Origin: Vicinamibacterales bacterium
GTDB taxonomy: Bacteria > Acidobacteriota > Vicinamibacteria > Vicinamibacterales > Fen-181
NCBI GenBank assembly: GCA_036504215.1
Contig: DASXVO010000046.1
Span: 1 to 64,000 of the forward strand
DNA: 64,000 nt
Direction of reading: 5' to 3'
Both the position numbers and the translations under genes were made by a program. Positions within the stretch are counted from its first letter, which is position 1, and each line of letters begins with the position of its first letter. Below, in pieces: positions 8,602-17,340 of the stretch. The notes under the pieces were generated by a model that did not search any database, had not been told where the DNA came from, and was given only the letters and a program-made list of their open reading frames with translations.

Positions 8602-11000
8602 ATCAGGTACTTCGCCCGCAGCAGGCGCCACTGGCCTTCTTCGTTGGCCCACGACTGGGCGATGGCGGCTGGGTCGTCACCAAGCTTGATTCGCTCGACC
8701 ACGCGCGCGGATCCAACCAGGCGCAGTGTCTTGTCGATCTCGAACCGGTCGCCGTGCAACCTCCGAACGGCGGCGAGGAGCTCGATGCCCACACGCACCG
8801 GCCTCATCGCCTCGCGATCGGTCACCAGCATGAACACACCCTGGCACCGCTCGTCCTTGTACTTGCTCGTCGAAGGCGTGAACGACGTCGGGTAGAACCG
8901 GATGCCGGGCAGACGCCGCGCATTCAGATCCGAGGCGAGCTTCGGCCCGTCGATCCAGGGCGCGCCGATCTGCTCGAACGGCGTATCCGTTCCGCGGCCA
9001 ACCGACACGTTCGCGCCTTCAATCAGGCAGACCCCCGGATACAGCGTGGCCTGGTTCATCGTCCGCATGTTCGGTGACGGGTTGATCCATGGCTGCCCGG
9101 TCTCGTCGAACCACTGCTCGCGATGGTAGCCTTTGACCTGGATGACGGTCAGGTCCGCCCCGATCTTGTTCTCTCCATTGAACAGCCGCGCAAGTTCGCC
9201 CATCGTCATGCCGTGTCGCACGGGCATCGTCGGGAAGTAGCCGACAAAGCTGGCCAGCGCCTTGTCGAGCGCCGGCCCCTCGATCCTGAACCCCTCGATC
9301 GGGTTCACCCGGTCGAGCACCACCATCCGGATCTTCCGCTTCGCGGCCTCCTCCATCACGTACGCCATCGTCGTCTCGTACGTGTAGAAGCGAACGCCGA
9401 CGTCCTGGATGTCGAAGACCATCGTGTCGATGCCTTCCAGCATCTGGGGCGTCGGCCGCAGCGTCTCGCCGTACAGCGAGTAGATTGGCAGACCGGTCTT
9501 CTCGTCCTTGGACGACGAAACCTCCGCATCCACGGCGCCACGAATGCCGTGCTCCGGCGAGAACAGCGCCACGAGCTTCACGGCCGGTGCTCTGGCGAGA
9601 AGGTCGATCGTCGACTCGCCGCCGAGCGTGCGGCCGGTGTGATTGGTGACCAGGCCAATGCTCCGTCCCTTCAACGCCGCGAAGCCGTCGGCTTTCAGCA
9701 CGTCGATGCCGTTGAGGACCGGCCCGGTCCAGGCTGGCCGCGCCGGCGCCGTTCCCGCCGCGCCGAAGTCGCCACCGGCCAGGCGTGGCTGGCGGACGGC
9801 CTCGCCGGGACGATCGACGATGGCCGATCCCACGACGCTGGCCACCTTCCCGCGCAGGGGGGTGACATCCCCCTTGCCGTCGGGGTGCACCCGATTGGAC
9901 AGGAAGATCACCCAGGTCCCGCTCGTCGGATCGATCCACAGCGACGTTCCGGTGAACCCCGTGTGCCCGTAGGAACCGGGCGGCAGCAGCTCGCCTCGGT
10001 TCGAGGAGTACGGCGAGTCCATGTCCCAGCCGAGGCCCCGGAACTGGTCGCCGGGCAGGACGATCGGGCTCGTCATCCTGGCAACGGTCAGCGGCGACAG
10101 AACCTGCGTCGCCCCGAACCGCCCGCCGTTGATTAGTGTCTGGCAGAAGATCGCCAGGTCGGCCGCAGTACTGAACAGGCCCGCATGGCCCGCCACGCCC
10201 AGCATCCGACGCGCCGTCGGGTCGTGGACGACGCCGCGCAGGATCACGCCACCGGGCTGATCGCACGGCCAGCCGTACTGCGAGCAACGTTCCGTCGGCG
10301 CTATCCTCGGGGCGAGAGCCGCGGGTGGCTTGAACATCGTGTCGCGCATGCCAAGCGGTTCGAAGATGCGCGTTCTGGCGAACTGGTCGAGCGACTGGCC
10401 GCTGACCCGGTGGACCACTTCACCGAGCAGGAAGAAGTTGATATCGCTGTAGGCGAACCGTCGTCCCGGCGAAGCGGTGGGCACCTCCTCGATGGCCCGC
10501 GCGATGGCTTCGTCGTAGCTCGCGAATTCCATCGACATGTCGAGGTCCGGGCGCAGCCCGGAGACGTGCGTGAGCAGGTGCCTGATCGTGATGTCGGCCT
10601 TGCCGTACCGCTCGAAGCCGGGAATGTAGGCCGCCACGCGGTCGCTCAACCTGAGCCGTCCGTCTTCGACGAGCATCATGATGCTGGTCGTCGTCGCGAC
10701 GACCTTGGTGAGCGAGGCAAGGTCGAACACGGTGTCGAGCGTCATCGCTTCGACCGTCGGCTGAAGCGACCGATGTCCAAACGCCTTCTGGTAGTAGACC
10801 CGATTGCCGCGCCCGACGACGACGACCGCGCCCGGGGTCTGCTTCGCCTCGATGGCCTCGTTCACGAGACCGGCGATGAGCGCCAGGCGCTTGACATCCA
10901 GGCCCGGCGCCGCCGGCCTGGCCTGCGCACGCGCAGGGACGGTGAACGACGCGACCGACCCGACCACAACAGCCACGACGGTGATGAGGCGGTGTCTCAC
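8592..11000 (-). CDS. Fusion of serine hydrolase (beta-lactamase/AmiE-like) and NamZ-type (DUF1343) muramidase
   Basis: 802 residues from a GTG preceded by GGAAGGAG at good spacing, which starts the signal peptide VRHRLITVVAVVVGSVASF with ARAQA. Residues about 30-395 are a class-C beta-lactamase-like serine hydrolase: SLTK at 96-99, YSD at 184-186 and the late HTGFTG motif. Residues about 428-802 are DUF1343, the NamZ exo-N-acetylmuramidase family, with GLVTNHTGR, FSPEHGIRG, DIQDVGVRFYTY and GRGTDTPFEQIG. In Bacillus subtilis amiE and namZ are separate adjacent genes of muropeptide recycling; here both activities would be on one secreted chain. The 3' end overlaps the DUF420 gene by ten bases. 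Confidence 0.88.
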   Translation of the reverse strand: MRHRLITVVAVVVGSVASFTVPARAQARPAAPGLDVKRLALIAGLVNEAIEAKQTPGAVVVVGRGNRVYYQKAFGHRSLQPTVEAMTLDTVFDLASLTKVVATTTSIMMLVEDGRLRLSDRVAAYIPGFERYGKADITIRHLLTHVSGLRPDLDMSMEFASYDEAIARAIEEVPTASPGRRFAYSDINFFLLGEVVHRVSGQSLDQFARTRIFEPLGMRDTMFKPPAALAPRIAPTERCSQYGWPCDQPGGVILRGVVHDPTARRMLGVAGHAGLFSTAADLAIFCQTLINGGRFGATQVLSPLTVARMTSPIVLPGDQFRGLGWDMDSPYSSNRGELLPPGSYGHTGFTGTSLWIDPTSGTWVIFLSNRVHPDGKGDVTPLRGKVASVVGSAIVDRPGEAVRQPRLAGGDFGAAGTAPARPAWTGPVLNGIDVLKADGFAALKGRSIGLVTNHTGRTLGGESTIDLLARAPAVKLVALFSPEHGIRGAVDAEVSSSKDEKTGLPIYSLYGETLRPTPQMLEGIDTMVFDIQDVGVRFYTYETTMAYVMEEAAKRKIRMVVLDRVNPIEGFRIEGPALDKALASFVGYFPTMPVRHGMTMGELARLFNGENKIGADLTVIQVKGYHREQWFDETGQPWINPSPNMRTMNQATLYPGVCLIEGANVSVGRGTDTPFEQIGAPWIDGPKLASDLNARRLPGIRFYPTSFTPSTSKYKDERCQGVFMLVTDREAMRPVRVGIELLAAVRRLHGDRFEIDKTLRLVGSARVVERIKLGDDPAAIAQSWANEEGQWRLLRAKYLIYR

Positions 11001-11023
11001 GGGTCTCTCCTTCCGAGGCGCTC

Positions 11024-11029
11024 TATAAT
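11024..11029 (+). promoter_or_regulatory. Possible -10 element (TATAAT)
   Basis: A perfect TATAAT lies in the divergent gap between the NamZ fusion and the first AlkP-like gene. No convincing -35 box is found 16-18 bases upstream. If used, transcription would start near 11036, which favours the ATG at 11078 as the start of the following gene. Confidence 0.35.
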
Positions 11030-11077
11030 ATGATGTTCGACTGCATCTCGGCGATCGCTCCGACAGAATTACGAACC

Positions 11078-12895
11078 ATGCCACCCACACCCGAGGCCGT
11101 TCGACGAGCCGACACTGCCCCGCCACGGCGCGCGCACTGGCGTTACCGGATCGTCGTCGGGCTGATCGTTCTCGCCATCGTCGGTGCGGCGGCGGCCGGC
11201 TGGTGGTACGCGCGATCGTCCACGCCCGCCTTCGGTCCGGTCATCATCGTCACGATCGATTCGGTGCGTGCCGACCATCTGCCGGCCTACGGTTACGCGA
11301 AGGTCAAGACACCGGCGCTCGACGCACTCGCTGCGGACGGGATCGTGTTCGAGCGCGCCTTCGCTCACTCGCCGCTGACGCTGCCGTCGCACGTGTCCAT
11401 CCTGTCCGGCCAGTTGCCGTTCCAGACCGGCGTGCGGGACGACGTGGGGTTCACGCTGCCGTCGAATGTGGCGCTGCTGCCGCAGCTCCTGCGCCGGCGC
11501 GGATTCAAGACCGGCGGCGTGGTTTCGACATTTCTCCTGCGCCGCGACACCGGCCTGGGCCAGGCATTTGGATTCTTCGACGACGAGTTCTCGAGGACAG
11601 CCACCGACGCGCCGGCCCCGGTCGTCAGAGACGGCATCGAGTCGGTGAAGGTGGCCGAGCGCTGGGTGGATTTGATCAAGACACAGCGCTTCTTCCTCTT
11701 CCTGCAGATCAACGGTCCGCAGGCACCCTATACGCCGCCGCAGCGATTCGCGAGATACCGGGGGTACGACGGCGAGATTGCGCACGCGGACGAGAGCCTC
11801 GGTCGGCTGATTCAGTTCCTGAAGGATCGCGATCTCTACGACCCGGCGGTCATTGTCGTCCTGTCGGACCACGGCGAGGAACTGGGCGACCACGGTGAGC
11901 AGGAACACGGCCTGTTTCTGTACGACTCGACCATCCACACTCCGCTCATCGTGAAGATGCCGACTCAGGCGGGCGCCGGCCGGCGCAGCAACGTTCTCGT
12001 TCAGCATGTCGATCTGGTGCCGACGATTCTGGATATGATGGGCGCCCCGCGTGCCCCGTCGGTCCGCGGCCGATCGGTGCGGCACGTGCTCGATTCGGCT
12101 GACGCCACGATGCCGGACCGGGAGGTGTACGCGGAGTCGTGGTACGGCCGATTCCACTTCGGATGGAGCGAGCTGACGTCACTGAGCAGCGGACGCTACC
12201 GCTACGTCAAGGCACCGCGGCCGGAGCTGTACGACATGCTGCAGGACCGGAACGACCAGCGGAACATCATCGAGAGCCAGGTTGCGGCGGCCTCGTCGCT
12301 TCGCGCCGCGCTCGACCGCCTCCTCGCCGCCGGGCAGGCGCCCCCCCAGGAAGCGCCTGGCCCCGCGCGCTCGATGCCCGAACCAGAGGTTTTGCGCCGT
12401 ATCGAGTCGCTCGGCACGATCACCATCACGGCAGACGTCGCGGCGGATGTGCCATCTGAACAACTGCCGGACCCGAAGGACCGGCGTGGCGTCGTCGAGA
12501 AGTACCGCGAGGCACTGCGCTTGGAGGCCAGGGGCGACATGGCGCGAGCGATTTCCGCCTGGCGCGAGGTGGTGAGGATCGATCCCGGCGCCGGCCAGGC
12601 CTGGGAGCGCCTGGGTACGCTGCTCGTCACAGAGGGCCAGTTCGCGGATGCAGGTGTGGCGCTCGAACGCTTCACGAGACAGGCGCCCGACGCTGGCCGC
12701 GCCCAGACCGCCGAGGCGCTCGTCCGCGATCTCCTGAAGGAGTCTCCCACCGCGGATCGCTACGCTCTCGCGATTCGCGTCTGGTTGGCAAGCGGCGACA
12801 GAGACGAGGCGGCTGATCTTCGCACTCGAGGGCGCAAGGCCGTCGGCGTGGCTGCGCTCCGCAGAGCTGAAGCCATCCAGAAACCTGCGAAGTAG
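11078..12895 (+). CDS. Membrane-anchored sulfatase-like (AlkP superfamily) protein with TPR tail, copy 1
   Basis: 605 residues from the ATG of MPPTPEAVRR; an in-frame ATG at 11030 would add 16 residues. A membrane helix at about 25-44 anchors a periplasmic AlkP-fold domain: metal-site aspartate at 61 in TIDSVRADHL, and LSDHGEELGDHGE with the later HVDLVPTILDMMG. At the nucleophile site, where sulfatases have C/S-x-P-x-R, it has T101-L-P-S-H. A formylglycine cannot form there, so it is more likely a phosphatase or phosphotransferase than a sulfatase (inference). A weak TPR region follows from about 470. It is the first of four paralogues in the same direction. Confidence 0.82.
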   Translation: MPPTPEAVRRADTAPPRRAHWRYRIVVGLIVLAIVGAAAAGWWYARSSTPAFGPVIIVTIDSVRADHLPAYGYAKVKTPALDALAADGIVFERAFAHSPLTLPSHVSILSGQLPFQTGVRDDVGFTLPSNVALLPQLLRRRGFKTGGVVSTFLLRRDTGLGQAFGFFDDEFSRTATDAPAPVVRDGIESVKVAERWVDLIKTQRFFLFLQINGPQAPYTPPQRFARYRGYDGEIAHADESLGRLIQFLKDRDLYDPAVIVVLSDHGEELGDHGEQEHGLFLYDSTIHTPLIVKMPTQAGAGRRSNVLVQHVDLVPTILDMMGAPRAPSVRGRSVRHVLDSADATMPDREVYAESWYGRFHFGWSELTSLSSGRYRYVKAPRPELYDMLQDRNDQRNIIESQVAAASSLRAALDRLLAAGQAPPQEAPGPARSMPEPEVLRRIESLGTITITADVAADVPSEQLPDPKDRRGVVEKYREALRLEARGDMARAISAWREVVRIDPGAGQAWERLGTLLVTEGQFADAGVALERFTRQAPDAGRAQTAEALVRDLLKESPTADRYALAIRVWLASGDRDEAADLRTRGRKAVGVAALRRAEAIQKPAK

Positions 12896-12926
12896 AGTTG
12901 CGGGTCGGGGTCAGGAGACAACCCAC

Positions 12927-14936
12927 GTGATCTTCGAGGCGGGCGTCGTTCGGCGGTGCGGTCTCGCGACAGCGTTGGTCATGGCCACATTGTTGCTCTC
13001 TGGAGCAGCCGCGCAGGCGCCCCGCAAGAACCTGCTGCTGATCACGCTCGATACCATCCGCGCGGACCATCTCGGCAGCTACGGTGATGCGAGGGCCGTC
13101 ACGCCGACGCTCGACCGCCTCGCGCGCGAAGGTGTCCGATTCGCTGACGCGACCACGCAGGCGCCGCTCACCGGCCCGGCGCACGCGGCCCTGCTGACGG
13201 GGATCTATCCGGGCCGGTACGGCGTGCTCGACAACGGCACGACGCCGTTACCGCTCGAGGCCGTCACGCTCGCCACGGTGTTGAAGAGGGCTGGCTATCA
13301 GACCGGGGGATTCATCGGCGCCTTCATCCTCGATCGGGCGTTCGGATTCGACCAGGGTTTCGACGAATTCGATTCCCGCTTCGACCGGTTCGTCGCGGGC
13401 GACAAGTTGAAGGCCGAGCGAACAGCCGATCAGGTCGTGGGTCCGGCACTCGGGTGGCTGAGCCGTATCCGGCGCAACCAGCCCTTCTTCGCGTGGGTGC
13501 ACCTGTACGATGCGCACGCGCCCTATGCTCCTCCTGCACCGTTCAACGTTCGCTTCAAAGATCGGCCGTACGACGGCGAGATCGCGTACGTGGACAGCGC
13601 CGTCGGTCGCCTGATCACCAGGCTCGAAGCGATGAACGTGCTCGAGCAGACGATCGTCGTCGCTGTCGCGGACCACGGTGAAAGCCTCGGCGAACACGGC
13701 GAAGAGGATCACGGCTTCTTCCTCTACGACTCGGTGCTGCGCATCCCGTGGATCATGCGGATGCCCGGCCGCGAGCGGGCCGGTACGGTCGTGAGGGAAC
13801 AGGTGCGGGCGATCGATGTGATGCCGACGGTTCTCGATGTGCTCGGCATTGCCGCTCCAGCCAAACTCGACGGCGAGAGCGTGTTGCCGGTCGCAAAGGG
13901 ACGCCCTCGTTCGAATCCGCCGCTTTCGTACGCGGAAACCTGGTATCCAAAGCTCCACTTCGGCTGGAGCGAGCTCCGCTCGGCGCGCGTCGGCGAGTGG
14001 AAGTTCGTCGAGGCTCCGAAGCCCGAGCTGTACGACCTCCGGGTCGACAAGGTCGAGCGAACGAATGTCATCGAGCGCCAGGCCAATGTCGCGGGCCGGC
14101 TGAGCACCGAGGTCCGCAAGGTGGCCGACGGCTTCGGAGGCGGGACGACACCGCAGGCGGCGACGCCAGACGCCGAAACCATCGCACGACTGCGAAGCCT
14201 GGGCTACGTCGGGTTCGTCGCACCTGGAGCGCTGACGGGACGCGGTCCGGATCCGAAGGACATGGCGCCAAGGTTGCGACAATTCAGGCTGCTCATGACC
14301 GCCGCGTCCGCGGATCTGCAGCGTAATCAACCGGCGGCGGCGGTCGCGAAACTGAAGCGGGCGCTCGCCATCAACGACCGCGCGTACGACGTTCATCTCG
14401 CCCTGGGAGACGCCTATCAGGAACAACGCCTCTTCGAACAGGCGATCGGCGAGTACGACGCGGCCGCGCTGCTCAATCCCGCCACCGCGGATCCGCCCGT
14501 CTCCGCAGCGCTGGCGCTCATGGGCCAGGGAAAACTCGACAAGGCGAAGCAGCGCCTCGACCAGGCCGCGCTCATCGAGCCCCGCTCACCGGAGATTCCG
14601 TTCACCCGCGGTCGTCTCGCCGAACAGCGTGGACAGGACGGCGAGGCCATGGTGCAGTACGAGGCGGCGGTGCAGGCCAACGCCTCAGACCCCCGCCCGC
14701 GAACCAGGCTCGCCAATCTCGCCATGCGTCAGAGACGGTACGATGTGGCCGCCGCGCAGTTCACCGCACTCCTCCAACTTGGCTATGAGCCAGCGCGTTC
14801 GCACTTCGGCCTCGGACGCGTCGCCGAAGCTCAGGGCGACACGACGAAGGCCGGCACCGAATACCGCCAGGCCCTTCAGATCGACCCAGGCCTGACCATC
14901 GCGCGAGACGCGCTGGCCCGAGTCCGGAAACGGTAG
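12927..14936 (+). CDS. Secreted sulfatase-like (AlkP superfamily) protein with TPR tail, copy 2
   Basis: 669 residues from a GTG with AGGAGA nine bases before it. Residues 1-30 are a signal peptide ending GAAAQA, rather than the membrane anchor of its three paralogues. AlkP-fold motifs: Asp42 in TLDTIRADHLG, T82-G-P-A-H at the nucleophile site, ADHGESLGEHGEEDHG, and the family landmark FGWSELRS. Residues about 445-665 hold TPR repeats (for example KRALAINDRAYDVHLALGDA). The T-x-P-x-H site argues against sulfatase chemistry. It probably acts in the periplasm on a glycan or lipid; the substrate is unknown. Confidence 0.82.
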   Translation: MIFEAGVVRRCGLATALVMATLLLSGAAAQAPRKNLLLITLDTIRADHLGSYGDARAVTPTLDRLAREGVRFADATTQAPLTGPAHAALLTGIYPGRYGVLDNGTTPLPLEAVTLATVLKRAGYQTGGFIGAFILDRAFGFDQGFDEFDSRFDRFVAGDKLKAERTADQVVGPALGWLSRIRRNQPFFAWVHLYDAHAPYAPPAPFNVRFKDRPYDGEIAYVDSAVGRLITRLEAMNVLEQTIVVAVADHGESLGEHGEEDHGFFLYDSVLRIPWIMRMPGRERAGTVVREQVRAIDVMPTVLDVLGIAAPAKLDGESVLPVAKGRPRSNPPLSYAETWYPKLHFGWSELRSARVGEWKFVEAPKPELYDLRVDKVERTNVIERQANVAGRLSTEVRKVADGFGGGTTPQAATPDAETIARLRSLGYVGFVAPGALTGRGPDPKDMAPRLRQFRLLMTAASADLQRNQPAAAVAKLKRALAINDRAYDVHLALGDAYQEQRLFEQAIGEYDAAALLNPATADPPVSAALALMGQGKLDKAKQRLDQAALIEPRSPEIPFTRGRLAEQRGQDGEAMVQYEAAVQANASDPRPRTRLANLAMRQRRYDVAAAQFTALLQLGYEPARSHFGLGRVAEAQGDTTKAGTEYRQALQIDPGLTIARDALARVRKR

Positions 14937-14950
14937 GCCGCGCCCATCGG

Positions 14951-14980
14951 TTGGTCCCCGTCATCGGCCGGACATATACT
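14951..14980 (+). promoter_or_regulatory. Possible sigma-70 promoter for AlkP-like copy 3
   Basis: TTGGTC, 18 bases, TATACT, in the 95-bp gap before the third AlkP-like gene. Just after it lies the inverted repeat ATCCG, six bases, CGGAT, close to the start codon. This suggests copy 3 can be transcribed on its own. Confidence 0.4.
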
Positions 14981-15031
14981 GAAACGTGATCGTCCGATCC
15001 GCTTGAACGGATAGGGTTGCGGCGGAATCTC

Positions 15032-17275
15032 ATGTCCCGTGCCGGTTCCCGACAACAGACGGCTGCGCGTCTGGCAGAAGCCGGAACAGCGCATCGGCCG
15101 ACGCGACGATGGTTGATTGCCCTCGTTGCCGGCGTGCTGCTTCCGATCGTCGCAATCGTGCTCTGGTTCCGCGGGCCGCGTTCGGAACCTCCTGCACCAA
15201 TCATCCTGATCTCCATCGACACGCTGCGGGCGGACCACCTGCCTGCCTATGGTTATACCAAGGTGAAGACGCCGGCGATCGATGCGCTCGCGGCCGACGG
15301 CGTCCTGTTCGAGCATGCCTACGCGCACTCACCGCAGACGTTGCCGTCCCACGCGGCCATCCTGACCGGCCAGTTGCCGTTCGAAACCGGCGTGCGCGAC
15401 AACATCGGGTTCACGCTTCGAGACGATCAGCCGACGCTTGCCGCCATGCTGCGAGATCGCGGTTACGCGACGGGCGGCGTGGTCTCGGCCTTTGTGCTCC
15501 GGAAGGAGACTGGCATCGCGCGCGGCTTCGACTTCTTCGACGGCGACATGCCGCCGGCAGCCCCGGATATGCCGATGGGCATGGTGCAGCGCAGCGGGAG
15601 CGATTCGCTGGGGGTCGCGGAGCGCTGGATGCAGAACCTGTCGTCCTCGAGGTTCTTTCTCTTCTTTCACGTCTACGACCCCCACACCCCGTATTCGCCG
15701 CCCGAGCGTTTTGCGCGGTACGCGCCCTACGACGGCGAGATTGCCTACACCGATGAGGTCGTCGGCCAACTCGTCGCCTGGCTGAAGGCACGTGGCTGGT
15801 ACGACCCGGCGCTGATCGTCTTCCTGTCCGATCACGGCGAAGGCTTGGGCGATCATGGCGAGCTCGAGCACGGCCTGTTCCTCTACGACTCCACGATCCG
15901 TGTGCCGCTCATCGTCAAGATGCCGGGCGGCGCCGCGCGGGGGCGGCGCATTCCTGTGCCCGTGCAGCACATCGACCTCGTGCCGACGGTGCTCGACTGG
16001 CTTGGCATCGCGCCGTCGCGCTCGCTTCGCGGGCGGTCACTGCGGCCGCTCCTGGCCGGCAGCCATTCGATGCCGGCCGAGGGCGGGTTCTACGCCGAAG
16101 CCTTCTACGGTCGCTACCATTTCGGCTGGAGTGAGCTGTACTCGCTGACCGATGCGCGCTTTCGGTTCATCAAGGCTCCTCATCCCGAGCTCTATGATCT
16201 TCAGAACGATCGCGGCGAAACGCGGAACCTCGCGGCCGCGAGGCCGCAGGTCGTCACGGCCACGCGCGCCGCGCTCGACCGGCTGCTGGCCGGGGCCAAG
16301 GTCCAGGCGCCCGGAATCGTGTCGAACGAGGACCTCGAGCGGCTGCAGGCGCTGGGCTACGTCGGGACACACGCCACCATCCCGCTCGACAGCCCGGGTG
16401 ACTCGCTCCCCGACCCCAAAGACAAGGCGCCAACCCTGGAGAAGTTCCGCAAGGCCATTACGGCGTCTGCCTCGCGCGACTACGACCAGTCGATCCTCCT
16501 GATGCGCGAGGTCCTCGCCGACAGCCCGACGATGAAGGACGGGTGGCTGCAGCTCGGGGTGTCACTCGTGCGTTCGGGCCGGCTTTCCGAGGCGCTCGAC
16601 GCGTTCAAGCGGCTGGTTGAAGCCGATCCGGCCGACGCCAACAGTTTCGTCAGCACGGGCGGCGTCCTCTTGTCGCTCGGTCGCCTGGGCGAGGCGCAGG
16701 CGAACGCCGAGATGGCGCTGAGCAAATCGCTCGCGTCGGATCGGCGTGCGAAGACCTCGGCGTACGAGCTGCTGGTCAAAGTGGCACTGGAGCGGAAGGA
16801 TCTCGGCGCCGCCCGGCGAGCAGCCACGCTGTCGCAGCAGGCGGACCCGGCGTTTCCGCTTCAGAGCTTCGTTGAAGGCGCCATCCTCCACTCGAGCCGC
16901 GAGTTCGAACAGGCTCTACCCCGGTTCCAGGACACGGCCCGGCGCGTGCAGGGGCAGGCGTTTGCGATTCCGGAGCTCTACTTCTATCTCGGTGACACGT
17001 TTGCCAACCTGGGCCGCGAAGAAGAGGCGATTGCGGCATTCCGGGAAGAGCTGCGGCTGTTCCCGCTGAACGCCCGAGCGCGGACGAGCCTGGCGATGCT
17101 GTACCGCGCCGGCGGGCGCAACGCCGATGCGGAAAGGGAGATCGACGCGCTGGTGCGCTCGGTGCCAACGCCCGAGGGCTACGCCATGGCCGCCAAGACA
17201 TGGTCCATCTTCGGCGAGACCGGCCGCGCCAACGCGGTGCGCGCGGAAGCGGCGAGACGATTCGCCAAGAAGTGA
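15032..17275 (+). CDS. Membrane-anchored sulfatase-like (AlkP superfamily) protein with TPR tail, copy 3
   Basis: 747 residues from the ATG of MSRAGSRQQ; a TTG five codons earlier is less likely because a purine run sits directly on it. A membrane helix lies at about 27-46. AlkP-fold motifs: Asp63 in SIDTLRADHLPAYGY, T103-L-P-S-H, LSDHGEGLGDHGELEHG and the landmark FGWSELYSL. From about 470 there are several TPR units, more than in copy 1. It is closest to copy 1: both share AYGY-KVKTPA, GQLPF-TGVRD and FLYDSTI. It is probably a duplicate of copy 1 that kept a longer scaffold tail. Confidence 0.82.
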   Translation: MSRAGSRQQTAARLAEAGTAHRPTRRWLIALVAGVLLPIVAIVLWFRGPRSEPPAPIILISIDTLRADHLPAYGYTKVKTPAIDALAADGVLFEHAYAHSPQTLPSHAAILTGQLPFETGVRDNIGFTLRDDQPTLAAMLRDRGYATGGVVSAFVLRKETGIARGFDFFDGDMPPAAPDMPMGMVQRSGSDSLGVAERWMQNLSSSRFFLFFHVYDPHTPYSPPERFARYAPYDGEIAYTDEVVGQLVAWLKARGWYDPALIVFLSDHGEGLGDHGELEHGLFLYDSTIRVPLIVKMPGGAARGRRIPVPVQHIDLVPTVLDWLGIAPSRSLRGRSLRPLLAGSHSMPAEGGFYAEAFYGRYHFGWSELYSLTDARFRFIKAPHPELYDLQNDRGETRNLAAARPQVVTATRAALDRLLAGAKVQAPGIVSNEDLERLQALGYVGTHATIPLDSPGDSLPDPKDKAPTLEKFRKAITASASRDYDQSILLMREVLADSPTMKDGWLQLGVSLVRSGRLSEALDAFKRLVEADPADANSFVSTGGVLLSLGRLGEAQANAEMALSKSLASDRRAKTSAYELLVKVALERKDLGAARRAATLSQQADPAFPLQSFVEGAILHSSREFEQALPRFQDTARRVQGQAFAIPELYFYLGDTFANLGREEEAIAAFREELRLFPLNARARTSLAMLYRAGGRNADAEREIDALVRSVPTPEGYAMAAKTWSIFGETGRANAVRAEAARRFAKK

Positions 17276-17340
17276 ACCACCTTCGCCTCCTCCGCCTCCT
17301 GTGCGTCTCTTGTGGTCGAATTCGTTTGAGAGGTTGACAC

